A program made the translations under genes and the position numbers. 64,000 nucleotides of DNA from Rhodothermales bacterium (GTDB lineage Bacteria > Bacteroidota > Rhodothermia > Rhodothermales > Bin80), in the NCBI GenBank assembly GCA_022821385.1, contig JAJEDR010000077.1, positions 62,001-126,000 of the forward strand, given 5' to 3'. Under the pieces are notes generated by a model, which did no database searches, was not told the DNA's origin, and saw only the letters and a program-made list of their open reading frames with translations. Below, one piece after another: positions 15,093-24,236 of this stretch; position 1 is the first letter of the stretch; each line of letters begins with the position of its first letter.

Positions 15093-17843
15093 ATGAGTTC
15101 CTGGCAGGAATTGCGATTTGAGGCGCAGGGTACAGGCATTTCTGTTCCCCTGAGTGAGCAGATCAATCTTTTGGGCGGCATGCTGGGCCATGTAATACAG
15201 ACACAGGCCAGCCCAGAGATGCTGGACATGGTTGAGAAGTTGCGCCATTTGACGAAGCAGGCTATCTCTGAGCAGGATGCCGTTCTGCGTCGTGAAGCAG
15301 TAGCGCAAATCAAAGAGTTGGAGCTCCAAGATATTGAATGGCTGCTGCGTGCATTTACAACATTCTTTTACCTGGTTAATCAGAGTGAGCAACAGGAGAT
15401 CATTCGGATCAATCGTGACCGTGCACGGCTACTTCCTGAAATGGGACGGGCAGACTCGATTGACGAGGCCGTGGGAATTCTGCTTAGAGCGAATTACCCG
15501 CTGGATGAAGTCATTAAGTTGGTCGCACGACTCGATATCCAGCCCACACTGACTGCACACCCAACGGAAGCGCGCCGCCGAACAATTTTGTACAAGCAGG
15601 AGCACCTGGCATCACTTATTGACAAGCTTAGGCACAGCAAACCGACTCCCGACGAGCGAAATGCACTGCTCTATCAAATACAGAACCAGGTTGGTCTTCT
15701 TGTTGCTTCTGACAAGGTTCGTGCAAGCAAGCCAACAGTAATTGATGAGGTGGCAAACGGACTGCATTATCTACGGAACGCGATCTGGGAAGCAATCCCA
15801 CGTATTCATACCGATGTGATCACTGCGATTGAGCGCCATTACGGTGAACGTGTGGAGGTACCGATCTTCCTGCAGTTTCGGTCATGGATTGGAGGTGACA
15901 GAGACGGCAACCCAAATGTGACATCTGCGATCACACGAGAAACCTTCTCAATGCACCGCAGAACAGTGTTATCCCGGTACCTGAACGACCTTCGTGAACT
16001 GCGACGGGATCTCAGTATATCTGAATTACACTTGACTGCCCCTGATATACTGCACGAATCCATCCAGGTAGACGAGGCGGAGGTGACGCTCGCCGCACAC
16101 GAAAATCGTCTTTACATCCGGGAACCGTTCCGTCGGAAGCTCAGCTTCATGATGCAGCGTATCGAGTTGGCGAGAGAAGGAGATAATAATGTTTACGACA
16201 GCAATCGATTTCTTGCAGATTTGCAAATCCTTGCGGATACCCTTGAAGAAAACGGGTATGGAGATCTGGTCGTTCATGGACGCCTAAATAAGATTCTCTT
16301 GCAGGCACAGGTCTTTGGATTTCATATGGCTGCGCTGGATATCCGACAGCACAGCCGAGTCCACACTCATGCAGTGGGTACCCTGTTCAGGGTTAGTCGA
16401 GTCTGCGAAGATTACGCAGCTTTGACAGAAGAGGCCAAGCTAGAGCTTTTATCAGAAGAGCTCAGCAATCCAAGGCCTCTCCTGCCTCGAGGCAATCAGG
16501 TTGAGGAGGATCTACAGGAGGTACTCGACACGTTTGTCGTAATCCGGGATATTATAAAGTCATCTCCTCGTGCACTGGGGAGTTATGTGGTAAGTATGAC
16601 CCACGCCGTGAGTCATATTCTGGAAGTCCTGTTACTTGCAAAAGAAGTTGGCCTTTGGCATACAGAGGGGGAAACCGTGTTTTTCCCCCTTGATGTCGTA
16701 CCGCTCTTTGAAACTATAGAAGATCTGGACCTCGCAGGTGTCCTGCTGACCAAACTCTTTGAACACCCAATCTATCGCCAGCATCTTGCGCATCGGGACG
16801 ACATGCAGGAAATCATGTTAGGCTACTCAGACAGCAACAAGGATGGCGGTTACTGGATGGCAAACTGGGCGTTGCATAAAGCACAAAAATGTATTGGCGA
16901 TATCTGCAAGGATTTCGGGGTTGATCTGCGGCTATTTCACGGACGTGGAGGAACCGTTGGTCGTGGTGGCGGCCGCGCCGGTCAGGCAATCATTGCGATG
17001 CCACGGATCATACATAATGGCCGGATCCGGTTCACTGAACAGGGTGAAGTAATTTCTTTCAGGTATGCGCTGCCTGCAATAGCGCACCGCCATCTAGAGC
17101 AGATTGTGAGGGCTATGCTGATAGCCCCGCTTCATGCGGCAGATGAAGCAGGAGATGCTGAAATCATGGAACGTCTCTCTGCAGTGTCAATGAAGAGCTA
17201 TCGCGCACTTATTGATGATCCTGACTTCTGGGCATGGTATGTTTCGTGTACGCCAATTGAGCAGATCAGCCGATTACCCATTGCTTCACGGCCGGTTTCT
17301 CGCGGCTCGGTAAATATGGTGGATTTCGACGATCTACGGGCAATTCCCTGGGGGTTTGCCTGGACGCAGACGCGTTACGTAGTACCGGGATGGTATGGAG
17401 CAGGGAATGGGCTTACAGCACTTGTTCAAGATCACGCGTCTGCCCTGAAGCGTATGTACAAGGAATGGCCCTTCTTCCAAGCAGTGCTGGACAGTGCTCA
17501 ACTTGAGATGGCGCGCGCCAGACTGGATATTGCGTCAGAATATGTTTCGCTTGCCGCTGACCCAGTAATTGGAAAACGTATACATGACCAGATTGTGGGA
17601 GACTTTAAAATGGGTAAAGCAGCCATCTTGGAGATTACCGGATTCGACCGACTCTGTGGACATGTTCCCGTTTTCAGAAAATCTGTCAAACTTCGTAATC
17701 CCTACTCTGACGTACTGAACCTCTTACAAATTGAGTTGATCAGACGAAGCCGCAGCAAGCTGGAAGCAGACGAAAAGCGGTTGACGCATGCACTGCTTCT
17801 GAGTGTCAATGGGATCGCCGCGGCAATGCAAAGCACAGGATAA
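15093..17843 (+). CDS. ppc: Phosphoenolpyruvate carboxylase
   Basis: A 916-residue cytoplasmic enzyme that carboxylates PEP with bicarbonate to oxaloacetate, feeding the TCA cycle. The ATG at 15093 (MSSWQELRFEAQG) is preferred; the frame is open from 14952 (TTG) but the extra 47 residues do not resemble the family. Catalytic motifs are complete: TAHPTE with His156, SWIGGDRDGNP, the glycine-rich GYSDSNKDGG, and LFHGRGGTVGRGGG. The C-terminus ends in STG, close to the nearly invariant NTG that reaches the active site. It is divergent from HU and convergent with the EEP gene, 4 bases away. Confidence 0.96.
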   Translation: MSSWQELRFEAQGTGISVPLSEQINLLGGMLGHVIQTQASPEMLDMVEKLRHLTKQAISEQDAVLRREAVAQIKELELQDIEWLLRAFTTFFYLVNQSEQQEIIRINRDRARLLPEMGRADSIDEAVGILLRANYPLDEVIKLVARLDIQPTLTAHPTEARRRTILYKQEHLASLIDKLRHSKPTPDERNALLYQIQNQVGLLVASDKVRASKPTVIDEVANGLHYLRNAIWEAIPRIHTDVITAIERHYGERVEVPIFLQFRSWIGGDRDGNPNVTSAITRETFSMHRRTVLSRYLNDLRELRRDLSISELHLTAPDILHESIQVDEAEVTLAAHENRLYIREPFRRKLSFMMQRIELAREGDNNVYDSNRFLADLQILADTLEENGYGDLVVHGRLNKILLQAQVFGFHMAALDIRQHSRVHTHAVGTLFRVSRVCEDYAALTEEAKLELLSEELSNPRPLLPRGNQVEEDLQEVLDTFVVIRDIIKSSPRALGSYVVSMTHAVSHILEVLLLAKEVGLWHTEGETVFFPLDVVPLFETIEDLDLAGVLLTKLFEHPIYRQHLAHRDDMQEIMLGYSDSNKDGGYWMANWALHKAQKCIGDICKDFGVDLRLFHGRGGTVGRGGGRAGQAIIAMPRIIHNGRIRFTEQGEVISFRYALPAIAHRHLEQIVRAMLIAPLHAADEAGDAEIMERLSAVSMKSYRALIDDPDFWAWYVSCTPIEQISRLPIASRPVSRGSVNMVDFDDLRAIPWGFAWTQTRYVVPGWYGAGNGLTALVQDHASALKRMYKEWPFFQAVLDSAQLEMARARLDIASEYVSLAADPVIGKRIHDQIVGDFKMGKAAILEITGFDRLCGHVPVFRKSVKLRNPYSDVLNLLQIELIRRSRSKLEADEKRLTHALLLSVNGIAAAMQSTG

Positions 17844-17847
17844 CCAG

Positions 17848-18672
17848 CTATTGGCTCAAACGGACGAGCGCCTTTACGGGCACGTGATCCGACACATACC
17901 TGCCTTCGCTGACTGCCACAACGGCTTCATAGCTTTGTACAGTCCAGGCGGACGAAACAAAAATATAGTCAATTCGCGCTTCGGGCAGCGACTCCCTTTC
18001 TAGAAACCCGCTGAAGGTACCTACGGGCCCTTCGGGCGGACTTTTACTGACCGTTCGCGCGTCTTGTAGCAGATCCACTGTCAACGCTGCGTAAGCCTCA
18101 GTTTCCGGGGTTGTATTGAAGTCTCCAAGCATCAGCACCGGTGCATCCTCAGCGAACATCCGTGCGTAACTGCTTAGAAGTTTAGCACTTTCCAACCGCG
18201 CTTGATTGCCCCGGTGATCAAAGTGGGTATTGATTGCCCAAAAGCGAATGTCTGTATCTCGCACACTCAGATAAGCCGCAGTGGCTATTCTTGGGAGTGC
18301 TGCATCCCAGCCCCGACTACCCGGTACATCGGGAGTCTCTGAGAGCCAGAAGGTGACCACATCCAGTAGCTCAAAAGTCTCCGCTTTATAGAAGATTGGG
18401 GCAAATTCACCTGCATCCTTGCCATCATCTCTTCCTACCCCTACCCATTCATAGCCCGAGAGCTGGGCTGCCAGTTGATCCACCTGGTGGGCAAGAGCTT
18501 CCTGGACACCGATAAGGTCTGATTTGGTCATCTCGTTTGCCACCCATTCCGCCCTATGCGGCCACGCGCTGGGACCATCATCGGGATTATCATAGCGAAT
18601 ATTGAAGGACATCGCCGTAAAGTCTATCGAGGCAGACTGTAACATAAATGTCAAAACAATCAGACTGAACAT
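17848..18672 (-). CDS. Secreted endonuclease/exonuclease/phosphatase (EEP) family protein
   Basis: A 274-residue protein. The first 15 residues are hydrophobic (MFSLIVLTFMLQSAS), a short possible signal peptide, so it may be periplasmic. The EEP fold is complete: MSFNIRYDN, the metal-binding Glu in IGVQEA, INTHFDHRG with catalytic His, LGDFNTTP, RIDYIFVS, and the SDHVPV Asp-His pair at the C-terminus. Family members cleave phosphodiesters in DNA, RNA, inositol phosphates or sphingolipids. Compact bacterial ones with the NIRYD/SDHVPV pattern are annotated only as EEP family, so the substrate is open. It lies 2 bases after moaA on the same strand and is presumably cotranscribed, though a functional link to molybdopterin is not evident. 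Confidence 0.88.
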   Translation of the reverse strand: MFSLIVLTFMLQSASIDFTAMSFNIRYDNPDDGPSAWPHRAEWVANEMTKSDLIGVQEALAHQVDQLAAQLSGYEWVGVGRDDGKDAGEFAPIFYKAETFELLDVVTFWLSETPDVPGSRGWDAALPRIATAAYLSVRDTDIRFWAINTHFDHRGNQARLESAKLLSSYARMFAEDAPVLMLGDFNTTPETEAYAALTVDLLQDARTVSKSPPEGPVGTFSGFLERESLPEARIDYIFVSSAWTVQSYEAVVAVSEGRYVSDHVPVKALVRLSQ

Positions 18673-18674
18673 GA

Positions 18675-19772
18675 CTATCCACCTATTGTGATCATTGGGC
18701 GGTTCTTGGACGCTGCGATTGCATGCATGCCTGCGTGTCTGGCATGTTTTCCACCCACCGCGGTACTTATTAACCCGAGGAGTTCCTGGTCACTAGCACC
18801 ACTCCGCATCGCATGTCGCAGGCTGACTTCTGCCCGTCCAAACAAACATACTTTCAGATTACCGTCTGCGGTGATTCGGAGACGATCGCAACCTTCGCAA
18901 AAATCTTCTGTCATGGACGTAATAAATCCTACCCGGCCACGAAAACCGGGGACTCTATACAACTTTGCAGTTGACTCAGGACCGCATGCAATTGGTTCAA
19001 GTGGATACACTTGCTGGATGACTTGGAGCATTTCGTCATAGGGGACCAACTTCTCTCCACTCCATCGATTGTCGTCAAAGGGCATAAACTCTATAAAGCG
19101 GACTTCAATTGACTTTTCGCGCGTGAGGCCAACAAAGTCTACCAATTCATCTTCATTCACATCCCGCATTACCACACAGTTGATTTTAACCGGGTCATAT
19201 CCGGAGTTAAGCATCACATCAATTGCTTCCAAAACTAGATCAAGCCCATCTCGCCGTGTGATCGCCTCAAACCGGTCAGGCTGCAATGTATCCAGGCTCA
19301 GGTTTATTAGGTTGAGTCCCGCTGCTCGGAGCTTAGGGAGCTTACGCTTTATTAATAGGCCGTTCGTGGTAATAGCAAGCGTTTTAAGTCCCGGTAAAGA
19401 AGCCAGCGCTTCGGCAATTTTTTCAATTCCGGGTCTTAGCAGCGGCTCTCCACCGGTAAGGCGAATTTTGGTTACTCCCTGTTCGACGAAGAGTCGTGCC
19501 AAATGGATGATTTCGTCGTCTGTCAGCAATTCATCTGTTGGCGTCCAGTCGAGTCCTCCTTCCGGCATGCAGTAGCTGCATCGCAAATTGCAACGCTCTA
19601 CCAACGAAATCCTCAGATACTTGTGTACCCTCCCAAAGCTGTCAGACAAGACATGCGCCCGACTTTTGGCGGGTGCGTACGGAAGAGAGAAATCTCTGGG
19701 CGCCTGTGATACAGATGCCATGCCGAAATCCAGTCTTTCAGCTTCCGGGAGAAGCTCAAGTTCATAAATCAT
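18675..19772 (-). CDS. moaA: GTP 3',8-cyclase MoaA
   Basis: A 365-residue radical-SAM enzyme that catalyses the first step of molybdenum cofactor synthesis, converting GTP to 3',8-cyclo-GTP with MoaC. The radical-SAM cluster is in ERCNLRCSYC (Cys61, 65, 68), followed by RLTGGEPLLRPG. The second 4Fe-4S cluster, which binds GTP, is in FCEGCDRLRIT...KVCLF near residues 289-306. The protein ends in GG, the required double-glycine tail. The ATG at 19772 is chosen; an in-frame TTG exists at 19814 and an ATG at 19721. About 45 residues before the core are longer than usual. The leader region contains several perfect dyads. No moaC, moaD or moaE is adjacent. Confidence 0.95.
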   Translation of the reverse strand: MIYELELLPEAERLDFGMASVSQAPRDFSLPYAPAKSRAHVLSDSFGRVHKYLRISLVERCNLRCSYCMPEGGLDWTPTDELLTDDEIIHLARLFVEQGVTKIRLTGGEPLLRPGIEKIAEALASLPGLKTLAITTNGLLIKRKLPKLRAAGLNLINLSLDTLQPDRFEAITRRDGLDLVLEAIDVMLNSGYDPVKINCVVMRDVNEDELVDFVGLTREKSIEVRFIEFMPFDDNRWSGEKLVPYDEMLQVIQQVYPLEPIACGPESTAKLYRVPGFRGRVGFITSMTEDFCEGCDRLRITADGNLKVCLFGRAEVSLRHAMRSGASDQELLGLISTAVGGKHARHAGMHAIAASKNRPMITIGG

Positions 19773-19837
19773 CGTGCATCCACCAATATGCCTCTGTGCT
19801 CTTATGTGAACCAACGCTTAATGAATAAGCCAGAATA

Positions 19838-19926
19838 CAAGATATCTTGGCCTTGATAGATCAAGTTTAGAATTTACTCTAAATAGGGCCTGAGAGTTCA
19901 ATGGAGCGAAACAGATTAATCTGTTT
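19838..19926 (-). promoter_or_regulatory. Cluster of perfect dyads upstream of moaA
   Basis: Within 89 bases, 66-154 bases before the moaA ATG, there are four perfect dyads: CAAGATATCTTG (19838-19849), CTTGAT-AG-ATCAAG (19852-19865), TTTAGA-N6-TCTAAA (19866-19883) and AAACAGATTAATCTGTTT (19909-19926). They could be operators, or successive hairpins in a structured leader RNA. I do not recognise the molybdenum-cofactor riboswitch consensus here, so the type of control remains open. Confidence 0.4.
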
Positions 19927-20049
19927 TCAAGGTCTGCTGTGCGGAAAAAGGTGTTGACCGAAAACACAGGGAAAATGATCGGCGAACTCTGGGCATGAAA
20001 GCATATCCTCAACAACTCGAAATTTCGGCAATATAGGTTCGCATCTCCA

Positions 20050-20427
20050 TTACCAAAAACTCTTGTCTTCGCGCCTACTAACATATTCGACGCAGTATAT
20101 GGCCATCCTACGGATCAGATCCTCCATGAGAGGCTCTTGATAAGGAATCAGTAGGCAGTACTTGGTTGTTCTGTACTTTTCTAATTCCTCATGAAATGGT
20201 GCCAGCGATGCCCTGTGCGGAGCAAAGTTGAGGTGGGCCTTGTGCGCAGAATAGGCAAATAGAAAGCGAGGCTCCACGAAGAAAGGATTTCCCCATTTGA
20301 TAACTTCCTGGGCCTCAGGCGCAACACTCCGAAGGATCGCACGAAGCTTGTGCAGATGTGGGAGTGCCTCATCCGGGGCGGCCATGATATACTCTTCAAC
20401 CGTGGTCGGTCGCTGTTTGTCAGCCAT
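20050..20427 (-). CDS. DUF1801 (YdhG/frataxin-like) protein
   Basis: A 125-residue cytoplasmic protein with a single DUF1801 domain: the N-terminal TVEEYIMAAPDE helix, LHKLRAILRSVAPEAQEVIKWGNPFF, and the LNFAPHRASLAPF segment are typical. The fold resembles frataxin, and the Bacillus homologue YdhG has been proposed as an iron chaperone, though most members are uncharacterised. Length is normal. It stands alone, with a 277-base gap to moaA and a 351-base divergent gap to the oxidoreductase gene. A CCATCG-GTA-CGATGG dyad at 20503-20517 lies 76 bases before its start. Confidence 0.85.
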   Translation of the reverse strand: MADKQRPTTVEEYIMAAPDEALPHLHKLRAILRSVAPEAQEVIKWGNPFFVEPRFLFAYSAHKAHLNFAPHRASLAPFHEELEKYRTTKYCLLIPYQEPLMEDLIRRMAIYCVEYVSRREDKSFW

Positions 20428-20778
20428 GTGATTAACTCGAGGGATGCTATGATCGACTGATCACCAGTGCCTGTGGATTACACATCTCGTGCATACAGGT
20501 TTCCATCGGTACGATGGTCATGGGGCATTTCTTCTGATGGTTCTGGTATATGCGGGAAACTGCGAGTATATATCCGCTGAAAACCCAAGAGCTACACAAG
20601 CCCATAAGGGAATGTAATCTTCATGGTTATCCTGACTAGCAGTCTCAATTTCCTTCAAGAGATATCCGCCGCGTGCTTTGTATATAATCTAATGAGACGT
20701 TCTGCTGTCTGAACATCCGTGTAGAACCTGTGATTATGGCAATCCGTAAGAGTACCCACGAACAAAACTCTTGGACTA
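20428..20778. promoter_or_regulatory. Divergent intergenic region, possible promoters
   Basis: A 351-base gap between the DUF1801 gene (minus) and the Gfo/Idh gene (plus). It holds a perfect dyad, CCATCG-GTA-CGATGG, at 20503-20517, and a TATAAT at 20683-20688 about 90 bases before the plus-strand start, with no good -35 at the usual spacing. I see no gene or RNA in it. Confidence 0.3.
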
Positions 20779-21846
20779 GTGGCAGCACAAAAACTGAAAG
20801 TACTTGTGGCCGGGTGCGGCCATATGGGCACATCACATGCACGGGCCTACCATGCCATGGATGCCTTTGAAATCGTTGGATTGGTAAGTCGTACACCCGG
20901 CTCCCGTGATCGGCTCAGTGCTGAATTGGGCGGACTCCCTACATTTTCTTCATTTGAACATGCTCTGCGTGTAACAGCACCGGATGTTGTTTCGGTTAAT
21001 ACGTATCCAGATACACACGCTGAATACGTCCGTATCAGTCTGGAAGCGAATTGTCACGTGTTTGTGGAAAAGCCCTTGGCTACAACCGCGGAGGAAGCAC
21101 AAACACTAGTTGACTTGGCACAAAAAGCAAACCGGAAGCTTGTTATAGGTTACATCCTGCGTGTACACCCAGCCTGGAAAAAATTCACCTCCCTGGCACG
21201 CGAACTGGGAAAACCACTCGTGATGCGCATGAACCTGAACCAGCAAAGCAGTGAAGGACAATGGCGAACCCATCGGAAGCTCATGGACTCAATGTCTCCG
21301 ATCGTTGATTGTGGTGTCCACTATGTAGATGTTATGTGTCAAATGACACGCGCCCGTCCAGTGACTGTAAGTGCAATCGGAGCACGGCTCTCTGATGAAA
21401 TAGCAGAGGACATGTACAATTATGGTCACTTGCAGGTAACGTTTGATGATGGATCTGTAGGTTGGTATGAAGCTGGCTGGGGTCCCATGATGAGCGAAAC
21501 AGCTTCGTTTGTCAAGGATGTAGTTGGACCGTTGGGGTCGGTTAGTATCGTTGATGAAGTGAAGGATCAAACGGATGATATAGAAGGACACACGCAAACT
21601 GGTGGACTAAAGGTGCACTCCAGCAGCCGTGATGCGACAGGGTGTTTTAATCGACCCGACAAAGTGATTGACACCTCTGACGAGCCGTCGCACGATGAAT
21701 TGTGTGCGCTTGAACAGGAGTTCCTGCTCCAAGCCATTCTGGAGGATCTGGACTTGACCGATCATATGCAGGATGCAGTCAGCAGTCTGCAAATTGTACT
21801 TGCCGCTGATCAGGCAGCACGTGAACGTCGCACAATCACTCTTTGA
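20779..21846 (+). CDS. Gfo/Idh/MocA-family oxidoreductase
   Basis: A 355-residue NAD(P)-dependent oxidoreductase starting with GTG at 20779; no in-frame ATG exists before the Rossmann motif. The N-terminal dinucleotide-binding fold is visible as KVLVAGCGHMGTSHARAY (GxGxxG), and the family's EKP motif appears as VFVEKPLATTAEEA near residue 94. The C-terminal alpha/beta domain contains DCGVHYVDVMCQM, with the catalytic-type Asp and His near residues 177-181. Members oxidise or reduce sugars, inositols and sugar acids; this subset often makes or uses 3-keto sugars. The substrate is unknown. It is convergent with guaB. Confidence 0.88.
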   Translation: MAAQKLKVLVAGCGHMGTSHARAYHAMDAFEIVGLVSRTPGSRDRLSAELGGLPTFSSFEHALRVTAPDVVSVNTYPDTHAEYVRISLEANCHVFVEKPLATTAEEAQTLVDLAQKANRKLVIGYILRVHPAWKKFTSLARELGKPLVMRMNLNQQSSEGQWRTHRKLMDSMSPIVDCGVHYVDVMCQMTRARPVTVSAIGARLSDEIAEDMYNYGHLQVTFDDGSVGWYEAGWGPMMSETASFVKDVVGPLGSVSIVDEVKDQTDDIEGHTQTGGLKVHSSSRDATGCFNRPDKVIDTSDEPSHDELCALEQEFLLQAILEDLDLTDHMQDAVSSLQIVLAADQAARERRTITL

Positions 21847-21909
21847 GTTGCTACAAGGGCAGCCTGCTAACACCATACGAGCTCGGATAGTTAGGCGCTG
21901 TGCAGCGGG

Positions 21910-23409
21910 CTATCTGCGATAGCTGTAATTTGGAGATTCTTTAGTGATATGTACGCTGTGCGGATGACTCTCACGAATTCCGCTGGATGTAATTTTCACG
22001 AACTCAGCCCTTTCCCTGAAATCCTCCAGATCCTTGCACCCGCAATATCCCATAGCAGCTCTTAATCCTCCCATCATCTGGTAGACCACTTCATTCAAGT
22101 GGCCACTATAGGGGACCCTACCTTCGATGCCTTCCGGTACTAGTTTTTTGATATCATCCTCCGCATCCTGAAAATACCTGTCCTTACTCCCCTCTTTCAT
22201 TGCCCCCAGAGAGCCCATACCTCTATAAGACTTGAACTTACGCCCCTCATAGATGATAGTCTCGCCGGGACTTTCGTCAACGGCTGCAAAAAGGCTTCCA
22301 ATCATAACGCTATGTGCACCTGCTGCTAACGCCTTGGGAATGTCTCCGGTCTGCTTTATGCCCCCATCCGCCACTATTGGAATACCATGTGGCTTCGCGG
22401 CTGCAACACACTCAAGCACTGCCGTAAACTGAGGTACGCCTACGCCTGCAACCACTCTGGTTGTGCAGATTGAACCTGGACCTATACCTGTCTTAATACC
22501 GTCTGCTCCCGCTGCTATCAAGTCCTCAGTACCCTCTTTCGTAGCGACATTCCCAGCAAGAATCTGTAGATCGCTGTGATTCGATTTCAAGGTCTCTACT
22601 GCATTAAGTACACCCTCGGAATGTCCATGGGCCGTATCTACAACGATAAAATCGACTTCTGATCCTGCTAGTGCACTCACACGCTCATGCAAATCCCCTG
22701 AAACGCCTACTGCGGCTCCCACACGCAGACGCCCGTGGGAATCCTTGCACGCAAAGGGATGGCGTCTTTTCTTTTCTATGTCCTTGAAAGTGATCAGACC
22801 TTTGAGGTAACCTCCCTCATCCACTACGGGCAGCTTCTCAATTTTGTATTTCTGGAGGATTGCCTCGGCTTGTTCAAGCGTTGTACCTACTGGTGCAGTG
22901 TGAAGTGGAGTAGGTGTCATAACATTCTTGACCGGCTTCTGGTTATTCTCTTGGAATCGCAGGTCCCGATTCGTAATTATGCCCACCAAACGTTGTGCGC
23001 TATCCACAACGGGAATACCTCCAATAGAATAGCGTGCCATGAGTGCGCGCGCATCGCCTACTGTGCAACTCACTTCAAGTGTAATTGGATCAAGAATCAT
23101 TCCACTCTCGGAACGCTTGACTCTTCGTGCCTGTGCAGCCTGATCTTCCACGGACATATTCTTGTGCAAGACGCCAACCCCTCCCTCACGCGCCATCGCG
23201 ATTGCAAGCCGTGCTTCCGTTACCGTATCCATGGCTGCCGAAAGCAATGGGATGTTCAGCTTTATTTTCCGGGTCAATCGTGTTTCAATGCTGACATCCC
23301 GGGGCATGACACTGGACCGTCCTGGCACAAGCAGTACGTCATCGTACGTTAGCCCTTCACGCTTGACTTTATCTGCAAGAATGCGGTTCAATCCAAGTGA
23401 ATTTTTCAT
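21910..23409 (-). CDS. guaB: Inosine-5'-monophosphate dehydrogenase
   Basis: A 499-residue cytoplasmic enzyme that oxidises IMP to XMP with NAD, the committed step of GTP synthesis. The (beta/alpha)8 barrel starts with [11 protein letters not shown]. Two CBS domains are inserted at about residues 105-215 (for example [21 protein letters not shown]). The catalytic loop [11 protein letters not shown] carries Cys315, and the mobile flap with GSLGAM, YRGMGS and the Arg-containing [11 protein letters not shown] segment is complete. Length is normal. It lies 22 bases after the pseudouridine synthase gene on the same strand, so the two are probably cotranscribed. Confidence 0.97.
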   Translation of the reverse strand: MKNSLGLNRILADKVKREGLTYDDVLLVPGRSSVMPRDVSIETRLTRKIKLNIPLLSAAMDTVTEARLAIAMAREGGVGVLHKNMSVEDQAAQARRVKRSESGMILDPITLEVSCTVGDARALMARYSIGGIPVVDSAQRLVGIITNRDLRFQENNQKPVKNVMTPTPLHTAPVGTTLEQAEAILQKYKIEKLPVVDEGGYLKGLITFKDIEKKRRHPFACKDSHGRLRVGAAVGVSGDLHERVSALAGSEVDFIVVDTAHGHSEGVLNAVETLKSNHSDLQILAGNVATKEGTEDLIAAGADGIKTGIGPGSICTTRVVAGVGVPQFTAVLECVAAAKPHGIPIVADGGIKQTGDIPKALAAGAHSVMIGSLFAAVDESPGETIIYEGRKFKSYRGMGSLGAMKEGSKDRYFQDAEDDIKKLVPEGIEGRVPYSGHLNEVVYQMMGGLRAAMGYCGCKDLEDFRERAEFVKITSSGIRESHPHSVHITKESPNYSYRR

Positions 23410-23431
23410 CTGGGGATTGTCTTATGGCTGA

Positions 23432-24205
23432 TTATTGACGTCCAATCAGGCGGTGTAGTTTGCGAATTTCTTTTTTATTAAGCTGGCGCCATCTCCCCCG
23501 CCGCAACCGACGGGTGGTTAACCCGGCGTATGATATGCGTTCCAAAGCGACAATCTTGTGGTCGAGTGCAGCAAACATTCGCCGAATCTGCCGATTTCGC
23601 CCCTCGTGAAGCTCAATACCTATTTCAAAGGGATTATTTGGCTGTGTATATATGATACGATCAAAAGCAGCTGGTCCATCCTCCAGCATGATTCCACGTC
23701 GGAGCTGATCAAGTTGGTCTGGTCGAACCGGTTCCTTGGTGCGCGCAGTGTACTGCTTGGGGATCTGGAAACTTGGATGCATCAGTCGATGACCTAAATC
23801 GCCGTCCGTCGTTAAGAACAGCACTCCAGTCGTATTTCGATCAAGCCTCCCCACAGGGAATAAACCCTTAGTCCCTCCATCCATCTTTACCAGATCCAGC
23901 ACCGTTTTGCGCCCCCGCTCATCTTTCGCCGTAGTGATCGTATCCTTTGGCTTGTTTAGTAACACATACAGGAATTCTCGCGGCGAAATGATTTTTCCGT
24001 TAACGCGAACTTCATCCCCCTTATCAACTTGGTACCAGAATTCGTAGATTTTCTGTCCATTTACCTGAACCTGGCCGTTTTCAATCAGGTGATCTGCCTT
24101 TCTGCGTGAACAGACCCCTGCACGCGCGATGTAGCGATTAAGTCGTCCAGACTCCAGTCTCTCCATTGGAGGCTTGGTCGCTCGGGGGCGTGCCATTGGC
24201 TTCAT
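23432..24205 (-). CDS. Pseudouridine synthase, RsuA/RluB family
   Basis: A 257-residue RNA-modifying enzyme from ATG 24205 (MKPMARPRA). An N-terminal S4 RNA-binding domain covers RLNRYIARAGVCSRRKADHLI. The catalytic domain has GRLDRNTTGVLFLTTDG with the catalytic Asp, PKQYTA, and the GRNRQIRRMFAALDH motif III. RluB/RsuA members isomerise uridine in 23S (2605) or 16S (516) rRNA; RluB is more likely from the basic N-terminus but this is not certain. An alternative in-frame ATG at 24226 lies in the loop of the hairpin that overlaps the scpB stop codon, and the frame is open to 24280. Its expression therefore depends on read-through of that hairpin or on a promoter of its own. Confidence 0.9.
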   Translation of the reverse strand: MKPMARPRATKPPMERLESGRLNRYIARAGVCSRRKADHLIENGQVQVNGQKIYEFWYQVDKGDEVRVNGKIISPREFLYVLLNKPKDTITTAKDERGRKTVLDLVKMDGGTKGLFPVGRLDRNTTGVLFLTTDGDLGHRLMHPSFQIPKQYTARTKEPVRPDQLDQLRRGIMLEDGPAAFDRIIYTQPNNPFEIGIELHEGRNRQIRRMFAALDHKIVALERISYAGLTTRRLRRGRWRQLNKKEIRKLHRLIGRQ

Positions 24206-24236
24206 AACAAAAAGGCACAGCTGCATGCTGTGCCTA
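24206..24236 (-). terminator. Terminator-like hairpin between scpB and the pseudouridine synthase gene
   Basis: On the minus strand AGGCACAGC (24227-24235) and GCTGTGCCT (24213-24221) form a perfect 9-base stem with a 5-base loop, followed at once by TTTTGTT and the ATG at 24205. The scpB stop codon (24234-24236) forms the outer edge of the stem. This is a textbook intrinsic terminator in form, yet it sits only 8 bases before the next start codon. Confidence 0.75.

Noticed and set aside
15093-15313. Two minus-strand ORFs inside the start of ppc
   Set aside because: They are antisense to the conserved N-terminus of PEP carboxylase and contain no recognisable domain.
19818-20084. 88-codon minus-strand ORF upstream of moaA
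   Set aside because: Overlaps the end of the DUF1801 gene and covers the dyad cluster; no motif, so the non-coding reading is preferred.
21909-21923. GCTATC-TGC-GATAGC hairpin at the guaB stop
   Set aside because: Loop of only three bases, no T-run on either strand, and it overlaps the stop codon; likely chance.
22735-23352. 205-codon plus-strand ORF opposite guaB
   Set aside because: Antisense to conserved IMPDH sequence; composition rich in Cys and His as expected for a shadow frame.
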